Of a stretch of 64,000 nucleotides of DNA, positions 15,236 to 22,118 are shown piece after piece. Source of the DNA: Hymenobacter sp. BT559 (GTDB taxonomy: Bacteria; Bacteroidota; Bacteroidia; Cytophagales; Hymenobacteraceae); the NCBI RefSeq assembly GCF_017571525.1, contig NZ_JAGETY010000007.1:1-64000 (forward strand), read 5' to 3'. A program made the position numbers and the translations under genes. Under the pieces are notes generated by a model that ran no database searches, was not told where the DNA came from, and saw only the letters and a list, made by a program, of their open reading frames with translations. Numbering within the stretch: position 1 is the first letter of the stretch; each line of letters begins with the position of its first letter.

Positions 15236-16780
15236 TCAGAAAGGCAGGTCTTGTTTGGCGATGGGGTGCCTGGGAGACTGCTCGAAGTCGCTGCTGGTGC
15301 TGGTGCCAATGCGTCTCGGCTGATAGGCATCATCTGCCCCCGTCAACTTGGGAAACTCAGCAGGGCCTTGGCCAAAATCATAAATAAGCCCGTGCTTGAG
15401 CTGGCAGCCGGCAAACACCTCGCCCACGTCGCCATTGCGGTGCTTGGCGATATCAAGCACCACTGTATCCTTTGTCGGGCTACCATCGTCGTACTCGTCG
15501 ATTTTGTAATACTCACCGCGCCAGAGGAACACGATGGCATCGGCATCCTGCTCAATGGCACCCGACTCGCGTAGGTCGCTGAGCTGTGGACGCTTGGTCC
15601 CCCCGCGGGTTTCTACTGAGCGCGAAAGCTGCGAAAGGGCGATAACGGGCACGTGAAGCTCTTTGGCCAGCTCTTTGAGTCCTCGGCTAATGCTGCTGAT
15701 TTCCTGCTCCCGGTTGCTCTTGGCCTTTTGCTCGCCTTGCATCAGTTGGATGTAGTCGACCAGTATTAGGCCTAGTGGTTCTTCCGCATGCAGGCGGTGG
15801 CACTTAGCTCGTAGCTGCGCAATGCTGATGCCTGCCGTATCGTCAATGAGCAGGCGTCCCCCCAGGCGCAGCAGGCGCTCAGCTTGCTGCTCGAGTTGCC
15901 GAACTTCCTCCACGCCGCCTGCTACCTTGCCTTGGCGTAGGTCGGAGTTGGTATAGCGCGGCACCTCCGTGGCCACTAGGCGCTGCACGAGCTGGCGGCG
16001 TGGCATTTCCAGCGAGAAGATGGCCGTGCGCTTATGGTGGTCGAGGCTAGCGGCACGAGCGAAATGCAGCATGACAGCCGTCTTACCCATTGCTGGCCGG
16101 CCGGCCAGCACAATCAAGTCGCCGCACTGCCAGCCGCCGGTAAACTCATTGAGCTTGGTGAGGCCGGTGGGCACGCCCGTCAGGCCTTTCTTCTCCACGT
16201 CTAGCCGCAGTTGGGCGAACATGGCGCCGAACTCATCGGCCACCGACAGCGGGGGGCGCTGCTCCACTGCCCGGTAGAAGGATTGAATTTCGCGCTCGGC
16301 TTCGGCGACAATTTCCAACGGGTCACGCTGCGCATCGTAGCCCAACTGCACCACGCGCGTACCAAGTTGAATAACCGTGCGCTGGCCGAAGGCTTCCTGC
16401 AGGAGTCGGCAGTGGCCGTCGATGTGGCCGCCCCCGTTGATGTACATCGTCAGGCCCGCTACGTAGCCCACGCCGCCGGCGCGCTCCAGCGTGCCAGCCG
16501 TACGCAGGCGGTCTACTACCGTGAGCTGGTCAATGGGCCTCTGCTCTTCTGAGAGCAGGGCAATAGCGGTGAAAATCGCCTGATGCTTTTCACTGTAAAA
16601 AATCTTGGGATTCTGAATTAGGCTCAGCAGAATGCGGGCGGCATCCGCTTCGAGCATTGCGGCGCCGAGTACAGCGGCCTCGATAGTAAGCTTTTGCGGC
16701 GGCAGGTGAGCCGAGCTCTGCACTGCTGCTGTCGGCGTGAAGCGGCGAGCGCTTGGGGAAGAAGAAATACCGGGTTGCAT
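15236..16780 (-). CDS. dnaB: Replicative DNA helicase, DnaB family
   Basis: 514 residues. The N-terminal DnaB domain (residues ~30-135) begins LTIEAAVLGAAMLEADA. The RecA-like C-terminal domain has TGLTKLNEFTGGW, Walker A GRPAMGKT (227-234), FSLEMPRRQLVQRL, Walker B LILVDYIQ (~D342) and SQLSRSVETR...RESGAIEQDAD (arginine finger region). Full length for the family. It unwinds DNA at the element's fork. It is encoded 11 bp downstream of the putative initiator, so initiator and helicase are made together. Confidence 0.95.
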   Translation of the reverse strand: MQPGISSSPSARRFTPTAAVQSSAHLPPQKLTIEAAVLGAAMLEADAARILLSLIQNPKIFYSEKHQAIFTAIALLSEEQRPIDQLTVVDRLRTAGTLERAGGVGYVAGLTMYINGGGHIDGHCRLLQEAFGQRTVIQLGTRVVQLGYDAQRDPLEIVAEAEREIQSFYRAVEQRPPLSVADEFGAMFAQLRLDVEKKGLTGVPTGLTKLNEFTGGWQCGDLIVLAGRPAMGKTAVMLHFARAASLDHHKRTAIFSLEMPRRQLVQRLVATEVPRYTNSDLRQGKVAGGVEEVRQLEQQAERLLRLGGRLLIDDTAGISIAQLRAKCHRLHAEEPLGLILVDYIQLMQGEQKAKSNREQEISSISRGLKELAKELHVPVIALSQLSRSVETRGGTKRPQLSDLRESGAIEQDADAIVFLWRGEYYKIDEYDDGSPTKDTVVLDIAKHRNGDVGEVFAGCQLKHGLIYDFGQGPAEFPKLTGADDAYQPRRIGTSTSSDFEQSPRHPIAKQDLPF

Positions 16781-16791
16781 TAGAAAAATCG

Positions 16792-17838
16792 TTAGCGTGG
16801 GCGGTAGGTGGCAGCCTGGCTAGGCGAGCCACCGGCACGGGTGGGAGTTGGAGCAGTTTGGCCCGGGCGGGGCTTGCCAGTGGCGGCGCTGGCGTCCGGC
16901 TTGTGGTCGATGAGGCGCTTCCAGCCGGCGCTGATGGATTGGGTGATGATTTCGATGGCCCGCGGCTCGCTGCCGGCGGCCATGCGCCCTAACTCGGCCA
17001 GGTCGGTTTGCTCGTGGCTGTGGCCTCGATGGGGCTTGCCCAACTCCGCGAGGTACTTGCCCCACAGGGCCCAGGCCGCCAAGAAGCCAGCGCTGTCGAA
17101 CAGCGGCCGGAACTGCTCGGGCCAGGCGCCGTCGTAGTCGCGGTAGGTAGTCAGCCGTTGGGGTGCCGCGGCTCGCTGGGGGGACGCCGCAACGGGGGGC
17201 GCTAACTTCAAAAGTTCGGCTTTCAGCGAAGCGTTCTCGGTTTCGAGGTCGGCTATTCTTTTTTGAGCACTCACCCACTCTTCGGGGGTAGGGGGAGTAC
17301 TGGTTATTTGCTGGTATTGCTGGTCTCCATATACGCGCGACCCATTTTGTCTAGGTTGAGCGCCCATTTTATCTAGGTTAGTAGACCCATTTTGTCTAGG
17401 TTGGGCTGGCTCAACCTCGCCATTTTGTCTAGGTTCGGGGTCGTTTTTGTCTAGGTTGGTGCCCGAAATGTCTAGGTTGTTGGGCTCTGTTTGGCTAGGT
17501 TGGCTACCCGCTTTGTCTAGGTTCAGCAGTGTGATTGCGGCCCGGCAGGCAGCCTTGTCGTCACTAGCGTAGCAGTCTCGCAACGCTGGTGCGGGGGCCA
17601 GCTTGCGGGCTTTGCCTGCGCCGGCACTCAGCAATAGCCCGCGGCTTTCCAAGGCTGTGAGCGTGCGCGACATGGTGCGCTCGGTTCCGCCAAGGGCCTG
17701 CACCAGATAGGCATTTTTAGCTGTGCACCACCCGACCAGCTCGCTGTTTTCAGCGAGCTGGCATATCTCGATGAGTACCGCTTTCTCGGTGCGCTTAAGG
17801 CAGGGCAGGGCATTAATCGTTTGGCGGATGGGCAGCAT
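16792..17838 (-). CDS. Replication initiator-like protein with internal origin
   Basis: 348 residues. Residues 1-75 form a winged helix (LKRTEKAVLIEICQLAEN, GGTERTMSRTLTALESRGLLLSA) like those of phage replication initiators. Residues ~105-175 are low-complexity and alternate NLDK and PRQNG motifs, because the DNA there is an iteron array read in two frames. A short coiled coil follows (RIADLETENASLKAELLKL). The C-terminal region (~235-310: WPEQFRPLFDSAGFLAAWALWGKYLAEL) resembles helicase-loader partner domains. The pairing with dnaB and the iterons inside the gene parallel lambda O. DNA binding by the N-terminal domain is inferred. Confidence 0.75.
   Translation of the reverse strand: MLPIRQTINALPCLKRTEKAVLIEICQLAENSELVGWCTAKNAYLVQALGGTERTMSRTLTALESRGLLLSAGAGKARKLAPAPALRDCYASDDKAACRAAITLLNLDKAGSQPSQTEPNNLDISGTNLDKNDPEPRQNGEVEPAQPRQNGSTNLDKMGAQPRQNGSRVYGDQQYQQITSTPPTPEEWVSAQKRIADLETENASLKAELLKLAPPVAASPQRAAAPQRLTTYRDYDGAWPEQFRPLFDSAGFLAAWALWGKYLAELGKPHRGHSHEQTDLAELGRMAAGSEPRAIEIITQSISAGWKRLIDHKPDASAATGKPRPGQTAPTPTRAGGSPSQAATYRPR
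17346..17523. repeat. Iteron array, candidate replication origin
   Basis: Eight copies of a 12-mer, TTTGTCTAGGTT on the plus strand, start at 17346, 17368, 17391, 17424, 17446, 17467, 17490 and 17512. Five are exact and three differ by one or two bases. Spacings are 22, 23, 33, 22, 21, 23 and 22 bp, about two helical turns, or three for the 33-bp gap. They lie within the initiator gene but are not in codon phase. All copies point the same way. This is the classic layout of an iteron origin embedded in the initiator gene. Confidence 0.85.
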
Positions 17839-17938
17839 GCGTTAGGCAGCGGAAAACGAGTTGGGCGGCTGCCTGAGCCTGAGAATAGTAAATCGAGTAG
17901 AGTGGGCTAATTGCCTTGAGGTGTTGGGCTAAATCGCT

Positions 17939-18652
17939 TCAAGTCGGCGGTAATTCTGCGGGTGTAATGCCGGCTCTCAGCATCGCTGCGAATGCCGCTG
18001 GCAGCGCTTGCGGAACCCCAGCTGCGACGAGTTGCTCTAGTGTGCGACCATGAGCTACCTGCTGGTCCAAAAATGCTGCTGTAGCCGCTTTGGCTGGTTC
18101 CAGCCGGCGCAGCACCTGCCGACCTGACCAAGAGCCCACCCGCAGTCCCTGCGCTACGGCGTCACGCACGTACTGAGCCGGCGTGCGCGCGGTAAGGCAC
18201 TTCATCACTGCCCGGTGGTGCCGCATAATGTCGCCGGGGTCATTATTTAGACGTAGCAGCCGGGCGGCCGTCGCCTTCACGCGCTGCACCTGCACTAGGG
18301 GGTTCATGAACTCGGGCATGGGTGTAACGGCCGGCCGCGGCTGACGCAAATGGGCTTCCATGCGGTCAAACTGTGCGATGTAGCCTTGCTTAAACTCTGC
18401 GGCTTTTCGGCCGGTGAAACCCAGCGCCAAGAAAGTGAAGCCCGCCCGCGTCATGAGAACGGCGCGTTGCTGCTTACCTCGCCCATCTGTGTAAGTTGAC
18501 GGCCCAAAATTCAGCCGCGAGAATTCGGCATCGCATTCCAACCGGTCAATAGATTGGAGTACGTTTTTATGCTTCTTGCTGAAGGCCTTGGCTACGCGCA
18601 GCGAGTCCGTGATGGGCGTGCCCTTCGGAGAGAAATAGACCAAAATACTCAT
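17939..18652 (-). CDS. Rha family phage regulatory protein
   Basis: 237 residues from MSILVYFSPKGTPITDSL (18652). The Rha domain covers residues 1-110: DSLRVAKAFSKKHKNVLQSIDRL, then FGPSTYTDGRGKQQRAVLMTRAGFTFLALGFTGRKAAEFKQGYIAQFDRME. The C-terminal half is helical with ARLLRLNN and RTLEQLVAAGV. Rha proteins are phage-encoded regulators, first seen in phi-80 and P22, that interfere with growth under some host conditions; their mechanism is poorly known. An upstream in-frame ATG at 18745 would overlap the preceding gene and add 31 unrelated residues. Confidence 0.85.
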   Translation of the reverse strand: MSILVYFSPKGTPITDSLRVAKAFSKKHKNVLQSIDRLECDAEFSRLNFGPSTYTDGRGKQQRAVLMTRAGFTFLALGFTGRKAAEFKQGYIAQFDRMEAHLRQPRPAVTPMPEFMNPLVQVQRVKATAARLLRLNNDPGDIMRHHRAVMKCLTARTPAQYVRDAVAQGLRVGSWSGRQVLRRLEPAKAATAAFLDQQVAHGRTLEQLVAAGVPQALPAAFAAMLRAGITPAELPPT

Positions 18653-18741
18653 GTGATTCTTCGTCGAGTAGGTGATAAAATCCCTGCTTGTGCGACAGGA
18701 GGGGCTCAGGTATTTCGGGCGGAAAAAGTCGGAAGGGCTCG

Positions 18742-19479
18742 TCACTCATGTGCAGTGAGCACCTGCTGCATTATCCTGACTAGGTCGACTGCTTGGGACG
18801 AATCAGTCACTAGCTCGAATATTTTCTCTAGTGCCTGGCGAGCCCCGAAATTTGACAAGTTATCTGAGGCTGGCCCGAAGAGTTTGCAGGCCAGTGCCTG
18901 CATCCGAGCGCAATCCATCTCGTGCGTGTGGTGTGTTCCACGAGCGGCCTTGCGGATATCAGAGGCCAGCTTAACGCCGTCAACAATGGCATACTCCACC
19001 AGGTGCTTCGTATGCTTCCAAACCTCTGCCACCGTTTGTAGCCGCTCGTGGGCAAGTCGCAAATGCCGCCAACTGTCGCCGTGATGCTCGATGGTTGCTA
19101 CCACATCCGAGACGTACTGTTGACCGTACCACTTCTGAGTGAACAGCTCTGGGTACTCCTTGATAGTTTCCACCATCGCGCGGCAAAGGCGCTGCCGCTC
19201 TTCGACATCAGTTGTTTCAATCTCCTGCTGAATATGCTGGAGCATTAGCAGGGCCTCCGCCATAGTAAGGCCGCCCCGGTCTACTAGCTTACATACTTTG
19301 CTGGAAAGCTGCCACTCGGCGGGCGAGTTGAGCACCTGGTGGCGCAAGGCCTTCAGCATCCAGTCAGGCGCCATTTCAGGCGCTGTATCGTGGCAGCCCG
19401 TGCCGGTAGTCGCATGGGGAGAAGTAAGAACAGCGACAGCAGACGCTAAAGGAGCGGAGGTGGTTTGACGAGTTTGCAT
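18742..19479 (-). CDS. Hypothetical element protein
   Basis: 245 residues, predicted all-helical. The N-terminal ~40 residues are Thr/Ala-rich and probably disordered. The remainder has amphipathic helices (GLTMAEALLMLQHIQQEIETTDVEERQRLCRAMVETIKEY; LRLAHERLQTVAEVWKHTKHLVEYAI). No enzyme motif is seen. It lies between the Rha gene and the HTH gene in the early operon, so a role in regulation or replication is possible but unsupported. Confidence 0.6.
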   Translation of the reverse strand: MQTRQTTSAPLASAVAVLTSPHATTGTGCHDTAPEMAPDWMLKALRHQVLNSPAEWQLSSKVCKLVDRGGLTMAEALLMLQHIQQEIETTDVEERQRLCRAMVETIKEYPELFTQKWYGQQYVSDVVATIEHHGDSWRHLRLAHERLQTVAEVWKHTKHLVEYAIVDGVKLASDIRKAARGTHHTHEMDCARMQALACKLFGPASDNLSNFGARQALEKIFELVTDSSQAVDLVRIMQQVLTAHE

Positions 19480-19518
19480 TTTCTTTGTGGTGGGGTTTTG
19501 CTGATTTATAAACTCTTC

Positions 19519-19558
19519 CGAAGCGAGTGGCCTGGCCGGGCTACTCGCTTCGTTTTTT
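19519..19558 (+). terminator. Plus-oriented terminator-like hairpin without an upstream gene
   Basis: Arms CGAAGCGAGT and ACTCGCTTCG (10 bp) around a 14-nt loop, followed by TTTTTT on the plus strand. There is no plus-strand gene for more than 5 kb upstream. On the minus strand it lies in the leader of the 245-aa gene without a U-tract. It may terminate antisense transcription or an unseen small RNA. Confidence 0.5.
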
Positions 19559-19730
19559 GAATATGATTAGTTTGCGCTAGGGCGATAGAGAGGCTGGTTT
19601 GGGATAGATGGGAGTGGGTGGATGCATGATGCTGGTATTAAGTGAGGTAAAAAATGAGCAAAGCAGCGGCAAGGCCAGGAGGCTGGCAGTTTATATAGAC
19701 GCCTTTTAAAGAGTGTTTTAAATGGGCTGG

Positions 19731-20066
19731 TTACTGATTCGCCTGTAGGGGAGGAAGGTCAGATTCGAAGCGGCGCACGTCGCGTTCACTGCTTCGATAT
19801 GCTTTCTTCGCAGCGCAGAAATAGCCTAAGCGGCCAGTGGTAATGAGTTCGCGTACTGAGCGTTCCGAGAGCTGAAGTCTTTCTGTAAGCAAGCCGTTAA
19901 ATGGCAGGTCTGGCTTAGGCTCACCATCAACTCGGTACACTACAGATTGCATAACGGCATCTGCTTTAGCTTGCGCCTCTACAGCCTGCTGGTTTTTGAG
20001 CAAGTCAAGCACCGCCTCGCGGTCATCGAACTCAATCAACCCATTGGCCGTGTTGAAGCGAATCAT
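19731..20066 (-). CDS. HTH DNA-binding protein (right arm)
   Basis: 111 residues. An N-terminal beta-hairpin (MIRFNTANGLIEFDDREAV) precedes a helical linker. LLTERLQLSERSVRELITTGRLGYF is a helix-turn-helix, followed by a wing ending KKAYRSSERDVRRFES. It shares this C-terminal pattern with the left-end gene at 1409-1819. It belongs to the divergent early operon and probably regulates element genes. Confidence 0.65.
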   Translation of the reverse strand: MIRFNTANGLIEFDDREAVLDLLKNQQAVEAQAKADAVMQSVVYRVDGEPKPDLPFNGLLTERLQLSERSVRELITTGRLGYFCAAKKAYRSSERDVRRFESDLPPLQANQ

Positions 20067-20125
20067 AAAAAATGTAGAGTATATTTGGCGGTGAATGAAA
20101 AGGTCAAAGCGAGCCTTTGGCGATG

Positions 20126-20159
20126 AGTCCTCGGTCGGTGCAACGGCTGAGGACTTTTT
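20126..20159 (+). terminator. Second plus-oriented terminator-like hairpin
   Basis: Arms AGTCCTC and GAGGACT flank a 16-nt loop, with TTTTT directly after the right arm on the plus strand. Like the hairpin at 19519-19558 it has no plus-strand gene upstream and lies between two minus-strand genes. Confidence 0.45.
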
Positions 20160-20161
20160 CT

Positions 20162-20434
20162 TTAAAGTATTCGCAGGGGAGAAGTGGCCAGACGCTGACG
20201 CCGGAGCTTCTCATCGTGGACTACGAAAGCCGCCTCTTCAGCATATCGAGGCATCTCGCGGCATAACTCAGCGGCCCGGCGCTCCAATTCAGATAGAGGC
20301 GTTAGCCGGATCACGACGCAAGGCAAGTGGTCGCGGCGTACCTGCTGAAGTTCCAGTAAATTAACTTTGCCAGCTAGGCCAGCGGCAGCTTGTTCGGCGC
20401 AGGCCGTATTATGAGTGATAGTTAGCTGCATCAT
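20162..20434 (-). CDS. Hypothetical small element protein
   Basis: 90 residues, mixed alpha/beta (MMQLTITHNTAC; HLPCVVIRLTPLSELERRAAELCREM). No known motif is recognised. The start lies 2 bp downstream of the preceding gene's stop, so they are an operon. It is one of a set of short early genes behind the repressor-controlled promoter. Confidence 0.55.
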   Translation of the reverse strand: MMQLTITHNTACAEQAAAGLAGKVNLLELQQVRRDHLPCVVIRLTPLSELERRAAELCREMPRYAEEAAFVVHDEKLRRQRLATSPLRIL

Positions 20435-20436
20435 GA

Positions 20437-20901
20437 CTAAGCAGCTTTGCGCAAGCCTTCGCTAGTGATGGAGTGAAGCGGGCGAACAAGTCTTTCGGTG
20501 GCAGGTGCAGCCTCAGATACTATAGGGGCCAGGTATTCCAGGCGCAGGCTGTCGGCGTAGTCGGTAATGTCAATCTCTGTGAAATACAATTGCACACCAG
20601 CAAACCAGCGTTCAATGTGCTGGCCTACTTCGAAGCGGGCCGCTGAGCGATTAGTATAGGCCACGCGCTCAGTGGCACTGGGGGCTACATAGGCTACTAA
20701 AGCGTAGGCCGGCGAATCAGGCGTTTCGCGGCTTAGGCATTGACCTAAAATATTGAGCGCTAGATTAGCTGGATGGCCAGCAATCGGAATGAGCGTGTGC
20801 AGGACGGGATGTTGCGGCTGGAAACCGTTCGAAACATCGTGGAGGATATTGTACTGGCCTGGCAAAGCGCTGTGCAAAGCAGGGATGAGGGGCTTGTCCA
20901 T
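20437..20901 (-). CDS. Hypothetical element protein
   Basis: 154 residues, moderately beta-rich, with YALVAYVAPSATERVAYTN and WFAGVQLYFTEIDITDYADSLRLEY. No catalytic or metal-binding pattern and no signal peptide. Second gene of the minus-strand early operon that begins at 21202. Function unknown. Confidence 0.6.
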   Translation of the reverse strand: MDKPLIPALHSALPGQYNILHDVSNGFQPQHPVLHTLIPIAGHPANLALNILGQCLSRETPDSPAYALVAYVAPSATERVAYTNRSAARFEVGQHIERWFAGVQLYFTEIDITDYADSLRLEYLAPIVSEAAPATERLVRPLHSITSEGLRKAA

Positions 20902-20953
20902 CGTGCAAATGGTTGGGCTAAAGGTGAAAGAAAAGGTGTTGTTAGATTAGGAG

Positions 20954-21202
20954 TTAAGCAGCCTGTGCCAGTGCAACGGGCACCTTGTCAGGGTTAGCGG
21001 CGGCCCAGGCTGCAAAACCCATCGGATTGGTCTCACGGGCATAATCAAGCACAGCCAGCCAGTGCTTGCTGGTGGAATACTCTAGGTTCACCAGTCGTGA
21101 GAGCGTACCGGAATCCTTCACACCAGATCGTTGAGCGAGAGGCCTGAACCAGCCATCTCCCAGCACTTGACGCATAGTTGGAGGTTTTTCGAAATTTTCC
21201 AT
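20954..21202 (-). CDS. First early-operon protein, divergent from the repressor
   Basis: 82 residues from MENFEKPPTMRQVL (21202). A longer in-frame opening to 21388 runs through the operator and into the repressor gene, and is rejected. The protein is helical, with GDGWFRPLAQRSGVKDSGTLSRLVNLEYSTSKHWLAVL resembling a short helix-turn-helix region. Its place, transcribed away from the repressor across a shared operator, is that of a Cro-type antirepressor or early activator. That role is inferred from position. Confidence 0.6.
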   Translation of the reverse strand: MENFEKPPTMRQVLGDGWFRPLAQRSGVKDSGTLSRLVNLEYSTSKHWLAVLDYARETNPMGFAAWAAANPDKVPVALAQAA

Positions 21203-21243
21203 AAAAAAGTGGGTTGTACCTTTCGACTTGTTGGTGGTGGAGG

Positions 21244-21251
21244 CAAATGTA
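21244..21251 (-). promoter_or_regulatory. TAnnTTTG-type -7 element for the early operon
   Basis: On the minus strand, TACATTTG fits the Bacteroidota -7 consensus TAnnTTTG and lies ~43 bp upstream of the 82-aa gene start. Its upstream edge touches the 21-bp operator-like palindrome, so a bound repressor would cover the promoter. No clear -33 TTTG is seen. Confidence 0.5.
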
Positions 21252-21270
21252 GTAGGTATAATACCTACTA
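21250..21270. promoter_or_regulatory. Operator-like 21-bp palindrome
   Basis: Perfect 10-bp arms TAGTAGGTAT and ATACCTACTA around a single central A. It lies between the divergent 82-aa gene and the double-HTH repressor gene, and overlaps the TACATTTG promoter element. Size and symmetry fit a dimeric XRE repressor site. No second copy was noticed nearby. Confidence 0.75.
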
Positions 21271-21322
21271 ATGAAGCCTCCGCTTTTAAAACAAGATCAT
21301 ATTTTGCCAGCTTATTTGATAT

Positions 21323-22069
21323 ATGGCTGAAATAGAGGGATTTGCAGAAAGAATTTTTTTCCTTCGTAAGGCTGCAAACAAGAATCAAGAAGAGGTTGGT
21401 GCAGCCATAGGGCTGACAAAAAGCGCTGTTTCCTCTTTTGAAAAAGGGAAAAGTATTCCCTCACCAGAGAACTTGGTCAAGTTAGGAGTGCTGTTCGAGG
21501 TCTCAGTAGACTATCTGTTGACAGGGCAGCGAAGCCTGATCAAGGGTGAGGAGGAAAACAATAAAAAATCACCAGTGCATCATGATTTCAAATCTTTAAC
21601 CATAAAAAAATACAAAATAGAAAATATTAATTCGGAAATTGAAGGTGATTTAAGTGAAAAGCGGGAGCTATTCGAGCAAATACTTGCTAATTCCAAAATT
21701 AGTGAGCTAAGAATAGTTAAAAACCTGATTAATAGTTCGTTGTCACCTTCTTTCCATTCCATTTTACCAGTTTTCGACCAAGCTCTGATTGATAAACGTT
21801 TCCTCACTGAGCTGGACCGCCTACTAAGGGCACAAGTATTTCCTACTTATTTAGCCTGGGCGCGGGCAGTAGATGTGAGTCCCAATTATGTGTCGGCTAT
21901 CGAAAAAGGGCGTTATCATTTTAATCTAGAGTTGCTTTACAATACTGTTTCCAAATTCCCTGACTTCGATTTCACTTATGTTGTGTTTGGGTCTGCTTTA
22001 TCATCTAGGCCTGAGCCAACTGAATTACCCAAGCGGGAGCGGGGACGAAGGCCGAAAGTGGATGATTAA
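21323..22069 (+). CDS. Double-HTH (XRE) phage repressor-like regulator
   Basis: 248 residues. Residues ~5-68 form a canonical XRE domain (IFFLRKAANKNQEEVGAAIGLTKSAVSSFEKGKSIPSPENL, then VSVDYLLTGQ). A lysine-rich linker follows. Residues ~150-230 form a second, more diverged HTH (AQVFPTYLAWARAVDVSPNYVSAIEKGRYHFNLELLY, then FDFTYVVFG). The second half resembles the stand-alone 103-aa protein at 1821-2132. The C-terminus is basic (KRERGRRPKVDD). No peptidase Ser/Lys pair is visible, so RecA-triggered self-cleavage is not supported. The gene is AT-richer than its surroundings. It probably represses the divergent early promoter. Confidence 0.85.
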   Translation: MAEIEGFAERIFFLRKAANKNQEEVGAAIGLTKSAVSSFEKGKSIPSPENLVKLGVLFEVSVDYLLTGQRSLIKGEEENNKKSPVHHDFKSLTIKKYKIENINSEIEGDLSEKRELFEQILANSKISELRIVKNLINSSLSPSFHSILPVFDQALIDKRFLTELDRLLRAQVFPTYLAWARAVDVSPNYVSAIEKGRYHFNLELLYNTVSKFPDFDFTYVVFGSALSSRPEPTELPKRERGRRPKVDD

Positions 22070-22118
22070 GAAACCTTAAGTAGACTTGAATTGAAAAAGC
22101 TGACGCCCTTATTTTACC

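Noticed and set aside
17346..17523. CRISPR array or simple protein repeat
   Set aside because: Repeats are 12 bp inside a coding gene and spaced by helical turn, not by codon; iterons explain them better.
21203..21388. N-terminal extension of the 82-aa early protein
   Set aside because: It runs through the operator and promoter and overlaps the repressor gene.
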